This document shows, one piece after another, positions 20,510-29,543 of a DNA stretch of 44,585 bases. A program made the position numbers and the translations under genes. Source of the DNA: Bacillota bacterium. Lineage in GTDB: Bacteria; Bacillota; Sulfobacillia; JAJYWN01; JAJZPE01. Numbering within the stretch: the first letter of the stretch is position 1; each line of letters starts with the position of its first letter. A model generated the notes under the pieces. The model was given only the letters and a program-made list of their open reading frames with translations, did not search any database and was not told where the DNA came from. The stretch covers positions 1 through 44,585 of the forward strand of contig JAJYMC010000038.1 of NCBI GenBank assembly GCA_021787335.1, written 5' to 3'.

Positions 20510-23326
20510 TCAGTCGATGTCTTCGACGTCGTACCAGTTGGGCCCGACCTTCAGGTCGACCTTGACCGGGACGGCGAGGGCGTAGGCCGACTCCATCTCG
20601 CGGCGGATGAGGTCGGTCATCATCGCCAATTCGTCGGGCGGGACCTCGAAGATGAGCTCGTCGTGCACCTGGAGGATCATCTTGCTGCGGGCGCGCTTCT
20701 CCTCCAGGCGCCGCTGCACGTTGAGCATAGCCAGCTTGATGATGTCGGCCGCGCTTCCCTGGATGGGCGTGTTCATCGCCGTCCGTTCGGCGAAGGCCCG
20801 CATGTTGTGGTTGCGGGCGTTGATGTCCGGGAGATAGCGGCGACGGTTGAGGACGGTCGTCACGTAGCCCTTCTCACGGGCCTCGGCGACGACCCGGTCG
20901 AGGAAAGCCTTGACCCCGCTGTACCGGGCGAAGTAGCTCTCGATGAAGGCCTTAGCGTCGCGGCGGCCGACCCCGGTGTTGCGCGACAGGCCATAGTCGC
21001 TGATGCCGTAGACGATGCCGAAGTTGACCGCCTTGGCCCGGTCGCGGGCCTCCGGGCTGACCGCGTCCATCGGCAGGCCGAAGATCTCGGCCGCCGTCCG
21101 GCGGTGGACGTCCTCGCCCTTGTGGAAGGCGTCGCAGAGGACGGGGTCGGCCGAGAGGTGGGCCAGGATGCGCAGCTCGATCTGGGAGTAATCGGCCGCC
21201 AGCATGACCCAGCCCGGCTCGGTCGGGACGAAGACCTTGCGGATCTTGCGCCCGAGTTCCTCGCGGACGGGGATGTTCTGGAGGTTCGGGTCGCTCGAGG
21301 AGAGGCGCCCGGTGGCCGTGACCATCTGGTTGAAGGTCGTGTGGATGCGCCCGGTGTCCGGGTTGACCAGGGTCCGCAGGCCGTCGATATAGGTCCCCTT
21401 GAGCTTCACCAGGGTCCGGTGCTGGAGGATCTTGGCGACGATGGGGTGTTCCTCGGCCAGAGCCTCGAGGGCCTCGGCGTCCGTGGACGGCTGGCCCTTG
21501 GGCGTCTTCTTGACCGGCTGCAGGCGCAGCTTCTCGAAGAGAATGCGGCCTAGCTGCTGGGTCGAGTTGATGTTGAACTCCTCGTCGGCGAGGGTGTAGA
21601 TCTCGTGGGTCAACGCGTCGAGGGAGTTCCCGAACTCGATGGACATCTGCTCGAGGCCGGCCACGTCGAGGCCGACGCCGGTCAGCTCCATCTCGGCCAG
21701 GACTCGCAGGAGGGGCATCTCGACGTCCTCGAAGAGGTGGGTCAGGCCGCGCTCCTCGAGGGCTTCGCGGAGGAGCGGGACCAGGCGGCGGACGGCCTCG
21801 GCCCGGGCGCAGTAGGCCAGCGTCTGAGCGGGCTCGTCGAGGGCCGCCCCGCGCGGGCCTTCGAGCGGCGGCAACTCGGCCCCAAAGCGTTCCTTGGTCA
21901 GGCTCTCCAGCGAGTAGTTGCCGCGCGTGGCGTCGATGAGATAGGCCCCGAGGGCCGTGTCGAAGGCCAATCCGGCCGGCCTGTAGCCGGCCCGGCGCAG
22001 GAGGACGTGGGTCGCCTTGAGGTCGTGTCCGTGCTTGGCCACGCCCGCGGCTTCAAAGGCCAGGGCCAGCGGTGGCGGGAACAGTTCGTCGGCGGCGAAG
22101 AGACCGTCACCGGAGGCCGCGGGGACATGGGCGGCCTCGCCGTCGATGGCCAGGCCGAAGCCCTTGGGCCGGGCGACCGTGGGCCGCGCGGCGTCGACCG
22201 CCGCGAAGAAGGCGAACCCGCGGGCGGCGGTCAGCTTGGCGGCTAGGGCGGGCAACCCGTCGGCCCTGACCATGGCGGTCTGGGCTGGCGGGGCGAAGGC
22301 GGGCGCGGCAAAGGTGGGCACGGCCGACTCCGGCGCGACTGAGGCGAGTGACGCGGCTGTCGCGGACGGCGAGGGCGTCCCATCGCCCGTGACCGCCCCT
22401 GCCCAACCCTTCCCGGCCATCTTCTCCAGCCGCGGGACGAGGGTCTTGAATTCGAGCTTGCGACACCAGTCGATGAAGGCCGGCCAATCGGGCCCACGGC
22501 GGGCCATGGCCTCGAGGTCCGCGTCGATGGGCACCTTGCGGTCGATGGTCGCCAGCCGCTTGCTCAGCCGGGCCTGGTCGGCGAAGGTCTTGAGGAGTTC
22601 GCGCAGCTTCGGCCCGGAGACCTCGTCGGCGTGGGCCAGGACCTCCTCCAGGTTGCCGTACTGGGAGATCAGCTTGGTCGCCGTCTTCTCGCCGACCCCG
22701 GGGATGCCGGGGATGTTGTCGGAAGTGTCGCCCATGAGGCCCTTGACGTCGACGAACTGGTCGGGGCGGACGCCGTAGCGCTCTGAGACCGCAGCCGCGT
22801 CGAAGACTTTCGTCTCCGAAATCCCCTTGATGGTCAGGATGGCCTTCGTCTGGTCGTCGACCAGCTGCAGCGAGTCGCGGTCGCCGGTGAAGATGAGGGT
22901 CTCGAGGCCGGCCGCTTCGGCCCGCTCGGCCATCGTCCCAAGGATGTCGTCGGCCTCGTAGCCCTCCAGTTCGAGGAGGGGGACGTTGAAGGCGCGGAGG
23001 ACGTCCTTGAGGATGGGGAACTGGGTCCGCAGGTCGTCGGGGGCGCCGGTGCGGTTGGCCTTGTACTGGTCGTAGGTCTGATGGCGGAAGGTCGGGGTAC
23101 TCTTGTCGAAGGCCACCGCCAGGTAGTCCGGGCGCTCCTCGTCGAGGAGGCGGAGGAGCATGGTCAGGAAGCCGTAGACGCCGCCGGTCGGCGTGCCCTC
23201 GGCCGTATTCAGCGAGGGCAACGCGAAGAAGGCCCGGTTGGCCAGGCTGTTCCCGTCGATGAAGACGGCTTTCTTGGGCCGCTCGGCCACGTTCGCCTGT
23301 TCGGCCGGCTTGGCTTGCTCGCTCAC
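20510..23326 (-). CDS. polA: DNA polymerase I
   Basis: A 938-aa family A polymerase for Okazaki-fragment processing and repair. The N-terminal 5'-nuclease (about 1-310) includes FDKSTPTFRHQTYDQYKA and KGLMGDTSDNIPGIPGVGEKTA. The middle 3'-5' exonuclease region is degenerate: the DxE of motif I is missing (FFAAVDAA) and motif II lacks its Asp, so it should not proofread, as in many Bacillota. The polymerase motifs are intact: DYSQIELRILAHLS (A), RDRAKAVNFGIVYG (B) and LQVHDELIFE (C). The start is GTG 23326 after GAGGGAGGGA. An Ala/Pro-rich linker joins the nuclease and middle domains. Confidence 0.98.
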   Translation of the reverse strand: MSEQAKPAEQANVAERPKKAVFIDGNSLANRAFFALPSLNTAEGTPTGGVYGFLTMLLRLLDEERPDYLAVAFDKSTPTFRHQTYDQYKANRTGAPDDLRTQFPILKDVLRAFNVPLLELEGYEADDILGTMAERAEAAGLETLIFTGDRDSLQLVDDQTKAILTIKGISETKVFDAAAVSERYGVRPDQFVDVKGLMGDTSDNIPGIPGVGEKTATKLISQYGNLEEVLAHADEVSGPKLRELLKTFADQARLSKRLATIDRKVPIDADLEAMARRGPDWPAFIDWCRKLEFKTLVPRLEKMAGKGWAGAVTGDGTPSPSATAASLASVAPESAVPTFAAPAFAPPAQTAMVRADGLPALAAKLTAARGFAFFAAVDAARPTVARPKGFGLAIDGEAAHVPAASGDGLFAADELFPPPLALAFEAAGVAKHGHDLKATHVLLRRAGYRPAGLAFDTALGAYLIDATRGNYSLESLTKERFGAELPPLEGPRGAALDEPAQTLAYCARAEAVRRLVPLLREALEERGLTHLFEDVEMPLLRVLAEMELTGVGLDVAGLEQMSIEFGNSLDALTHEIYTLADEEFNINSTQQLGRILFEKLRLQPVKKTPKGQPSTDAEALEALAEEHPIVAKILQHRTLVKLKGTYIDGLRTLVNPDTGRIHTTFNQMVTATGRLSSSDPNLQNIPVREELGRKIRKVFVPTEPGWVMLAADYSQIELRILAHLSADPVLCDAFHKGEDVHRRTAAEIFGLPMDAVSPEARDRAKAVNFGIVYGISDYGLSRNTGVGRRDAKAFIESYFARYSGVKAFLDRVVAEAREKGYVTTVLNRRRYLPDINARNHNMRAFAERTAMNTPIQGSAADIIKLAMLNVQRRLEEKRARSKMILQVHDELIFEVPPDELAMMTDLIRREMESAYALAVPVKVDLKVGPNWYDVEDID

Positions 23327-23463
23327 CGCGCTCCCTCCCTCTTGGGCCGCCTGGTTTATTCACCGCCCGTAGGCGAATCCCTGCCACATAGCATCCCCAA
23401 TGGCGGCCTGGACCGTTTACCGCGCGCCCCCCGGCGTGGTAGGATGGGTTGGGGGTGGGCGCC

Positions 23464-23952
23464 ATGGGTGATGAAGTGAAGCAGATTGTCGTCAACGGGA
23501 ACATGATCGGGCTGGTCGGATTGGACGGCGTCATCGGCGAGTTGAAGGCGGCCGACCCCAGGGACGACGCGGCCCGCGCCGACTTCCTCCTGCGCCGGGT
23601 GAAGAATCGCAACTACGTGCCGGACTCGGTGGCCGCCGCCTACCGCGCCGCCCTCCTCGAGGAGTACAAGGTGGCCGTGGGCGAGTTGGCCGAGCGTAGC
23701 GACAAGGGGCCGCTCGAGGTCAAGGTCCTGGGGGCCGGCTGCATCAACTGCCAGACCCTCTACAAGCGGACGATGGAAACGGCGGCCCAGATGAACCTGG
23801 CCACCGACATCGAGTACATCACCGACTTCAAGACCATCGCCACTTACGGCATCATGAACCCGCCGGCCCTGGTCATCCGGGGCAAGGTGGTCGTCGCCGG
23901 GCGGGTGCCGAGCCGCGAGGAGATCAAGAAGCTATTGGAGGCCGTGGTTTGA
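23464..23952 (+). CDS. Thioredoxin-fold protein with N-terminal helper domain
   Basis: A 162-aa protein. The C-terminal half (from about 83) is a small redox-disulfide domain: VKVLGAGCINCQTLYK with Cys 93 and Cys 96, then the cis-Pro segment NPPALVIRGKVVVAGRVPS. The N-terminal 75 residues (VNGNMIGLVGLDGVIGELK ... NYVPDSVAAAYRAALLEEY) are a helical module I have seen attached to such domains but cannot name. It starts at ATG 23464 after GGGGGTGG and is divergent from polA. The redox partner is unknown; it overlaps the next gene by 4 bp. Confidence 0.85.
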   Translation: MGDEVKQIVVNGNMIGLVGLDGVIGELKAADPRDDAARADFLLRRVKNRNYVPDSVAAAYRAALLEEYKVAVGELAERSDKGPLEVKVLGAGCINCQTLYKRTMETAAQMNLATDIEYITDFKTIATYGIMNPPALVIRGKVVVAGRVPSREEIKKLLEAVV

Positions 23953-24764
23953 CCTCGTCCCCCCCGCGACCGACACCGAACCGCGATGTCAACACCGCCG
24001 TACACGCGCTGCTCGCCGGGGCCGAAGAGATCCTGGGCGAGCGCTTCGTCGGCCTGTACCTCCACGGCTCGCTGGCGGCCGGCGACTTCATCCCCGGCCG
24101 GAGTGATATCGACTTCCTCGTCGTCACCGACGGCGATATGTCCGACGAGGCCGTGGCCGCGCTCAAGGCCATGCATGCCGGCCTCCTGGCCTCGGACCTG
24201 CCGATGGCGGCGGAACTGGAAGGTTCCTACATCCCCCGGGCTGCCCTGCGCTGCTATGACGTGGCCCACGCTCGGCACCCCCACATCGAATCAGGCGGCG
24301 GGACCCTCCGCGTGGAGCAGCACGACGCCGACTGGGTCGTTCAGCGCCACGTCCTGCGGGAGCACGGGATAACCGTGGTCGGCCCGCCCATCGACTCTCT
24401 AATCGATGCCGTCGAACCCGACGAGCTGCGCCAGGCCGTCGTCGACCTCGTCCATTCATGGTGGGCGCCGATGCTGGATAACCCGGCCAAGCTGCGCCGC
24501 GGGGACTACCAGGCCTACGCCGTCCTGACCATGGACCGGATTCTCTACACCCTCGAGCACGGCACCGTCGTCTCGAAGCCGGTCGCCGCCCGCTGGGCGC
24601 GGCGGACCGTGGCGCGACACTGGGCAGGCCTCATCGACCGGGCCCTGGCCGGCGACCTTGGCGCGCCCCTCGAGACGCTGGACGAGGCCCGCGACTTCAT
24701 CCGATACACAGCCGAGCAGTGCGAGAGGTGGCGTCGCGCCGGTCAAGGGCCGGAGGGCTCTTAG
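23949..24764 (+). CDS. Nucleotidyltransferase of the aminoglycoside adenylyltransferase (AadA) type
   Basis: A 271-aa two-domain protein. The nucleotidyltransferase core has GS at 40-41 and the DxD metal pair at 53 and 55 (YLHGSLAAGDFIPGRSDIDFLVV). The C-terminal half with AVLTMDRILYTLEHG and VSKPVAARWARR resembles the helical DUF4111 domain of AadA/ANT(3'')-type enzymes. Such proteins adenylylate streptomycin or spectinomycin, but chromosomal homologues in environmental bacteria may act on other substrates, so resistance is not proven. It starts at TTG 23949, overlapping the previous stop. Confidence 0.85.
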   Translation: MTSSPPRPTPNRDVNTAVHALLAGAEEILGERFVGLYLHGSLAAGDFIPGRSDIDFLVVTDGDMSDEAVAALKAMHAGLLASDLPMAAELEGSYIPRAALRCYDVAHARHPHIESGGGTLRVEQHDADWVVQRHVLREHGITVVGPPIDSLIDAVEPDELRQAVVDLVHSWWAPMLDNPAKLRRGDYQAYAVLTMDRILYTLEHGTVVSKPVAARWARRTVARHWAGLIDRALAGDLGAPLETLDEARDFIRYTAEQCERWRRAGQGPEGS

Positions 24765-24801
24765 AAGCAGGGCCATAAACAAGAGGCCGCAAAGAGCGCT
24801 A

Positions 24802-24826
24802 ACGCCCGTCCGCAGAGGACGGGCGT
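24802..24826. terminator. Hairpin between convergent genes
   Basis: A perfect 10-bp stem, ACGCCCGTCC with GGACGGGCGT, lies between the ends of the nucleotidyltransferase and SIMPL genes. T-tracts on both sides are weak; it may serve both directions. Confidence 0.55.
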
Positions 24827-24873
24827 CGTCATTTCGATTGAGCCGATCGGCAATCCCGAAAGCCGGCCCGGAC

Positions 24874-25713
24874 TCAGAAATCGAACTCGGCCGTGATGCT
24901 CACGCTGATGGTGACCGTGCCGTCCGCGTTCAGCGACGGAAGGGTAGGCCGCCACATCGGATAGGCCTCCCCGGAAATCGTCATTGGGAATCCGGGGTTA
25001 GGGGCAACTATGGTCGTATTGCCCGGCTGCGCCCCGGCCGACCCCGCCTGCCCCTGCCCTTCCTTGACGGCCTGGCCGGTCATCGGATCGGGACCCCAGA
25101 CGGCGCCGCGCGGGTCGATGGTCACCGAGCGGACGCCCTTGATCTTCATCCCGCCAACATTGGCCGTCGCGTAGGCCTGATCCCTGGCTATCTTCATGGC
25201 CTTCTCGGTGGCCTGCTGGATGGCCCGGTCCTCGTCCTTCAGAACATAACGGACCACGCCGTACCACCAGCCGTGGGAGCCGATGACCTCCATGGCTTTG
25301 AACGCCACCTTGGGTTCGAGGCCGCCGATGAGCAGGCGCTCGTACATCCTGACCGCGGACGAGGCCTGGCCCTGGGCGGGCACCGGCGCCGACGGGTCCG
25401 GATACGAGACCCCCAGCTGGAACTGGTCGCCGGTGACGCCGGCCTTGACCAGGGCCTCGCGCAGGGCCTTGTCGGCCTTCTGCAGGGCGGCCGAGGCGTC
25501 GGTCGAGTTCTTGCCGGTGGCCCACAGCTCGGCGACCACGTCGACGCCGGCCGGGATGACGGCCATCGTCCCCTGGGCGTGGACGGTGATTATCTTCGGG
25601 CGGTCAGGCGGCACCGCCGTCACAGGCTGCGCCGGTCGGGCGGCAAAAATGCCAATGGCCAGCGCCACTGCCAGCAGCGCGGCCACCACGAGGTAGAACG
25701 GTTTGATGGTCAC
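24874..25713 (-). CDS. SIMPL-domain (DUF541) exported protein
   Basis: A 279-aa protein with an N-terminal membrane anchor or signal (residues about 7-25) and a SIMPL/DUF541 fold: ITVHAQGTMAVIPAGVDVVAELWATG, then ALREALVKAGVTGDQFQLGVS and a C-terminal TVTISVSITAEFDF strand. Members occur in periplasms and outside membranes and have no clear biochemical role. Start GTG 25713 overlaps the stop of the anti-sigma gene by 4 bp, so it is part of the sigma operon and may be part of its sensing apparatus. A Gly/Gln/Ala-rich loop precedes the last strands. Confidence 0.87.
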   Translation of the reverse strand: MTIKPFYLVVAALLAVALAIGIFAARPAQPVTAVPPDRPKIITVHAQGTMAVIPAGVDVVAELWATGKNSTDASAALQKADKALREALVKAGVTGDQFQLGVSYPDPSAPVPAQGQASSAVRMYERLLIGGLEPKVAFKAMEVIGSHGWWYGVVRYVLKDEDRAIQQATEKAMKIARDQAYATANVGGMKIKGVRSVTIDPRGAVWGPDPMTGQAVKEGQGQAGSAGAQPGNTTIVAPNPGFPMTISGEAYPMWRPTLPSLNADGTVTISVSITAEFDF

Positions 25714-27197
25714 CCCTGGCCCCTCCCTCGGGCTCTCTCCGGTCGGGACCGGAGGTAGATGACGTAGGCCAGCCACCCCAGTCCGACGATGATGAGGACC
25801 GGGGCCGCGCCGCCCAGCAGCCCGGCTGCGCGAACGGCGAGGACGCCGAGCCCGCGTGAGGTCAGGAGGAACGACTTACCCGCCTCCTGCCCGGCCTGGC
25901 CCAAGGTCCCACCGGCTGGCGGAGCCGCCGCGGCGGTGGCCGATTGGTTTAACTCGACGCTCACGTCGGAATAGACGGTGGCGTTCCTGAGCAGGTCCAG
26001 CCGCCCTTGCAGGAGCTCGATGTTGGTCCGGACCACGGCCAGCTCGTTCTCGAGCCGGATGACTTCGTCCACGACCTTGGCCCGGGCCAGGATCTCCATG
26101 TAGCGGCTTTCCTGCTGCTTGTAAATCTTCAAACGGGCATCGACGTCGCTGTAATCCGCGCCGGTCTCATGACCGGTGAGGCTCTTGCTCCGGACCACGC
26201 CCATCTTCTCGATCTGGGCGAGGGTGTCCTGGAGACCCGCGGCCGCCACCTTGAAGCGGATGATGGCGTGCTTCTGCCCGCTCACGTCGACGGTGGTCGT
26301 CGACTCCTCGACGTAGCCGGCGCCCTGGCCGTTGTCTCTCTCGGCCAGTTGGCTTATCTTCAGGACCGCATCGTCGACGTTGCGGACTTCGAGAACGACG
26401 GCCGCGCTCTTACCGACGGCGGGTTTCAAGACATTCAGCAGATTGGAGGGGATCTCGGCGCCGCGGGTCTGTCCGGTGGTCCCGGTCGAGTCCCCGGCGG
26501 CCCCGGTGCCCTCGGCCACCTGCTTGGGCGAGCCGGCGGTGAGGGCCTTCATGCCGCTGGTATCGGCCGTCGTGGTCCCTTCCTTGCCGCCCGCCTGAGC
26601 GGTGGTTATCTCGCCGCCGTTCCCGCCGCCCTTGCCGGCGTTTGGATCGGTCACGGGAGCGGTGATGGCGCCACCGGCTCCGCCCTGGCCGGCGCCGTTA
26701 TCCGAGGTGATGGTCAAGGTCTGGCCCGACCCGGGCGCCCCGCTCTTGCCCATCAGCCCGGCCACGTCCTTGCCGCCCTCATTCCCAGCCTGTCCAACCT
26801 GCACCGATGGGGCCGGTGTGGCCAACTCGAGCCACTTGACGACGGACGGGCTCTGGATGCCGGCGCTGACGCCGATGGCAAGAGCCAGGGTGGCGACCGC
26901 GGCCACGGCTCCCCGGTACGGGGAGGTGGCCAGGACGCTCCTGGCTCGGTTGAAGAAGCCGAGGCGCTCCTTGCGCCGCTCGGCGAGGATTCGCTTCTTT
27001 AGCTGGGCCCGAAAATCGGCCGGCGGCTCGACCTCGTCGAGCTGCTGGACCAGGGCCAGGGTCGCCCGGAGGGTGGCCAGCTCAGCGGCACAGTGAGGAC
27101 AACGGCGCAGATGGTCCTCGACCCAGGCGTGTTCGTCCTGGTCGAGGGCGCCGTCAATGTACGTGGAAAGGAGCTCAGATACGTCTTCACAGCGCAC
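25710..27197 (-). CDS. Anti-sigma factor (zinc-finger) fused to DUF4349
   Basis: A 495-aa transmembrane protein. The cytoplasmic N-terminus is a zinc anti-sigma domain with HLRRCPHC (H29, C33, C36). A membrane helix follows at about 94-113, then some 150 residues of Gly/Thr/Ala-rich low-complexity chain, then a DUF4349 domain with a long coiled coil (DARLKIYKQQESRYMEILARA...VIRLENELAVVRTNIELLQGRL), and a C-terminal membrane helix. I chose GTG 27197, 7 nt after AAAGGAGGG; it overlaps the end of the sigma gene by 11 bp. It should hold the sigma factor inactive and release it on an envelope signal sensed by the outer domain. Confidence 0.9.
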   Translation of the reverse strand: MRCEDVSELLSTYIDGALDQDEHAWVEDHLRRCPHCAAELATLRATLALVQQLDEVEPPADFRAQLKKRILAERRKERLGFFNRARSVLATSPYRGAVAAVATLALAIGVSAGIQSPSVVKWLELATPAPSVQVGQAGNEGGKDVAGLMGKSGAPGSGQTLTITSDNGAGQGGAGGAITAPVTDPNAGKGGGNGGEITTAQAGGKEGTTTADTSGMKALTAGSPKQVAEGTGAAGDSTGTTGQTRGAEIPSNLLNVLKPAVGKSAAVVLEVRNVDDAVLKISQLAERDNGQGAGYVEESTTTVDVSGQKHAIIRFKVAAAGLQDTLAQIEKMGVVRSKSLTGHETGADYSDVDARLKIYKQQESRYMEILARAKVVDEVIRLENELAVVRTNIELLQGRLDLLRNATVYSDVSVELNQSATAAAAPPAGGTLGQAGQEAGKSFLLTSRGLGVLAVRAAGLLGGAAPVLIIVGLGWLAYVIYLRSRPERARGRGQG

Positions 27198-27822
27198 CGT
27201 TGTTCCCTCCTTTCGCTGCGGCTCGGCCACCTGTATAGACGACAGGCGATGAGAAAAGTTCCAACTGTGAAAGTTTTTCTTTAAGGGCCAGACGGGCCCG
27301 GTTCAGCCGCGATTTGACGGTGCCCAGGGAGCAGTCGAGGACCTCGGCGATCTCCTGATAGGACAGGTCCCGCAGGTCCCGGAGGACGATGACCACCCGG
27401 TACTCCTCGGACAACTCCCCGATGGCCGCCTGGACGACCTCCCTGACCTCGCGCCGCTCGGCCAGCTCGTCCGGGGGCGGGGCGTTGTCGGCCAGCTGCC
27501 GCTGCATGGTCTCGCCCTTGTCGCTCGACACCGGCTCGTCGATGGAGACGGTCAGGCGGCGGCCACGCTGGCGCAATTCGTCAAGGCACACGTTGGAGAC
27601 GACGCGGTAGAGCCAGGTCGAAAAGCTCGACTGGCCGCGGAAGTCCTTGAGCGATTGGAAGACCCGCAGGAAGGCTTCCTGAGAGAGGTCGTTGGCGTCC
27701 TCGTGATTGCCGCTCATGCGGTAGGCGAGGTTGTAGACCTTCTTCTCGTAGACCCGGACGAGGTCGTCGAAGGCCGCCAGGTCGCCCTTCTGACAACGTC
27801 TTATCAGTTCGTTCTCATCCAC
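27187..27822 (-). CDS. ECF (sigma-70 family group 4) RNA polymerase sigma factor
   Basis: A 211-aa ECF sigma factor of SigW/RpoE type. Region 2 reads ANDLSQEAFLRVFQSLKDF and FSTWLYRVVSNVCLDELR; region 4 reads LSYQEIAEVLDCSLGTVKSRLNRAR. Between them is a charged linker. Start GTG 27822 follows AAGGAGGT. Overlap with the anti-sigma gene makes a sigma/anti-sigma/SIMPL operon; the L,D-transpeptidase just upstream in the same direction could be a target. Confidence 0.95.
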   Translation of the reverse strand: MDENELIRRCQKGDLAAFDDLVRVYEKKVYNLAYRMSGNHEDANDLSQEAFLRVFQSLKDFRGQSSFSTWLYRVVSNVCLDELRQRGRRLTVSIDEPVSSDKGETMQRQLADNAPPPDELAERREVREVVQAAIGELSEEYRVVIVLRDLRDLSYQEIAEVLDCSLGTVKSRLNRARLALKEKLSQLELFSSPVVYTGGRAAAKGGNNGAL

Positions 27823-27953
27823 GCGGCCTGACCTCCTTCCCGCCGACGCCCGAAGGGTGATCTGCGCTCGAACGGTGACGAATCAACGGGGAGAACATAA
27901 TCATATTTGAGTTTCGACACGCGGGCCGGGGAGTCCTTTGTTTTTCACAAGAC

Positions 27954-27978
27954 GTCGGGCCGGGAAACCCGGCCCGAC
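27954..27978 (-). terminator. Strong hairpin between the L,D-transpeptidase and sigma genes
   Basis: GTCGGGCCGGG-AAA-CCCGGCCCGAC, a perfect 11-bp stem about 67 nt after the L,D-transpeptidase stop. It lacks a T-run on the minus strand. It probably separates the two units; the sigma promoter must lie in the 130 bp that follow, where an ECF-like CGAAAC occurs near 27913. Confidence 0.5.
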
Positions 27979-28044
27979 GCGTCCGTCGCGATGTTGCGGC
28001 AATGACCGTCATGTCCGCGTCCGGTGGCCTTCCGGCCGGTCGGT

Positions 28045-29349
28045 TCAGTGTTCTTTGCTCAGGATGATACGCAACGAATGGTCGTCTCGCTGGACCTGAT
28101 AGCCAAGCGAAGCCGTGACCGGGCCGAGGAGGATGTATGGTTCGTAGTCGTGGATGGCTCCGGGGAGATAGTCCCCGCCTACCGCGACCTGGCCCTTGTC
28201 GAAGTCCCACCAACCCCGCAGACCGAGGTCGGCGTTGGCCACCCGCAGTGGGATGAGGAAGTCGTCGCCCACGGCCACGACCTGCCGGGTCAGGAGCGTC
28301 TCGCCCAGGTACAGCCCATAGGTCGCCAGGCTCAGACGGCCCGTCTCGTCGAGGCTCCAGGTGAGCTGGAGGCCCAGGATGGCCTGCAGGTCCCCGACCT
28401 TCACCCGCCACTGGCCGTCGTCGCCGGCGACCCCCGGGACCGGGCGGCCGTCGACCCTGACCTGGCGCTCCTTGGCGTCCCAGACGACCGCGTGCCCGAA
28501 GCCCTCGGCCAGCGGCCGGACCTGGACCCAGAACGCGCCGTCCGCGAAGCGGACCCCGCCCGGGACCTCCCAGCCGTTGAGGTCGGCCCGCCGGCCCAGG
28601 GAGAGCCGCACGGTCTTCCCCTCCGAGGCGGCCAGGGCCTCGAGGACGTCGTCGATGCGGGCGGACCCGGGGCGCCCCGCTTCATCGAGCTTGGCGATGA
28701 TCTCCTCGGGGGTGGCCCGCCCGTGCCGATAGATGTCGGCCCAGATGACCAGGGTGTCCTCGCCGGTCGCGTCGTCGTGGACCACTTCGGCCGTCTCGTA
28801 GATGATCTTGACCGGCGTCCCCAGCTTCACCCGCTCATAGAGCTCTTCGGCGTCGGCGTTGAGGAGGCGGATGCACCCACCTGAACTGGGGTAGCCCAAG
28901 GTCCAGGGGGCGTTGGTCCCATGAATGCCGACGTTGACCCCGCCGAGGCCCATCCAGCGCGTGCCCAGCGGGTTGGCCGGGCCGGGCGGAACGGGCGGGC
29001 GGCCGGTCGGGGGATACCATGTCGGGTTGACGTGTTTGACGACGACGTGGAAGTCGCCCATCGGCGTCTGCTCGAAGGTCCGACCGACCCCGACGCGGTA
29101 CTTCTTGATCAGCCGGCCGTCCTCGAAGTAGTAGAGACTCGTCGAGGCCAGGTTCAAGAGGATATACGGACCTTTGGCCGGGATGGACGGCCCGCCGACC
29201 GGGTTCTGGCCTGCCGTCGCCGCGGGCGGCGTCGTGGTTTCCGTCGGGGCTCCACCCTGCGCCGCTACCAAGGGACTGGTCAAGAAAATGAATAAAATAA
29301 AAAAGACCGTCAGGAAAGCCAATCGTCTACTGCCATCAGTCCACCACAC
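28045..29349 (-). CDS. L,D-transpeptidase (YkuD) with C-terminal copper-amine-oxidase-like domain
   Basis: A 434-aa exported enzyme that forms 3-3 peptidoglycan crosslinks. A signal segment (about 10-30) is followed by a Thr/Pro-rich linker and the YkuD domain (about 60-195): HGTNAPWTLGYPSSGGCIRLLN gives His 143, catalytic Cys 159 and Arg 161. The usual SHGC is SGGC here, a variant also seen in other family members. After about 260 comes a repeated beta segment (GRPVPGV... LGLQLTWSLDETG... LGYQVQRDDHSLRIIL) like the CuAO N-terminal domain often attached to Bacillota wall proteins. GTG 29349 is 8 nt after AAAGGAG. Confidence 0.93.
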   Translation of the reverse strand: MWWTDGSRRLAFLTVFFILFIFLTSPLVAAQGGAPTETTTPPAATAGQNPVGGPSIPAKGPYILLNLASTSLYYFEDGRLIKKYRVGVGRTFEQTPMGDFHVVVKHVNPTWYPPTGRPPVPPGPANPLGTRWMGLGGVNVGIHGTNAPWTLGYPSSGGCIRLLNADAEELYERVKLGTPVKIIYETAEVVHDDATGEDTLVIWADIYRHGRATPEEIIAKLDEAGRPGSARIDDVLEALAASEGKTVRLSLGRRADLNGWEVPGGVRFADGAFWVQVRPLAEGFGHAVVWDAKERQVRVDGRPVPGVAGDDGQWRVKVGDLQAILGLQLTWSLDETGRLSLATYGLYLGETLLTRQVVAVGDDFLIPLRVANADLGLRGWWDFDKGQVAVGGDYLPGAIHDYEPYILLGPVTASLGYQVQRDDHSLRIILSKEH

Positions 29350-29431
29350 GCCACCAGCTCCTTTCCTCCAGGCCGGGCTAAGTATATGCCGGCGGTCGGA
29401 GGGGTATGCGGGAGCCGACGCCCGCTCCGTG

Positions 29432-29466
29432 GTTGCTGCACGGTTGACAGTTGCTGCACGGTTGAC
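29432..29466. repeat. Two 17-bp direct repeats upstream of tRNA-Leu(CAA)
   Basis: GTTGCTGCACGGTTGAC occurs at 29432-29448 and 29450-29466, one base apart, ending at the -35 of the tRNA promoter. It may be a replication-slippage duplication or an activator site. Confidence 0.85.
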
Positions 29467-29495
29467 TTGAACGGCTTCGCGCCGTGTGTTAGAAT
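29467..29495 (+). promoter_or_regulatory. Promoter of tRNA-Leu(CAA)
   Basis: -35 TTGAAC (29467-29472), 17-bp spacer, -10 TAGAAT (29490-29495), about 48 bp before the mature tRNA. Confidence 0.7.
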
Positions 29496-29543
29496 GTCAT
29501 ATGCCAGCAGATTAGCGTTCCGTCGTGATATTGTCCCATCGAT

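Noticed and set aside
19451-21553. 700-codon plus-strand frame across mutM and polA
   Set aside because: It spans two certain minus-strand genes and their intergenic gap and shows no domain; it is a compositional artefact.
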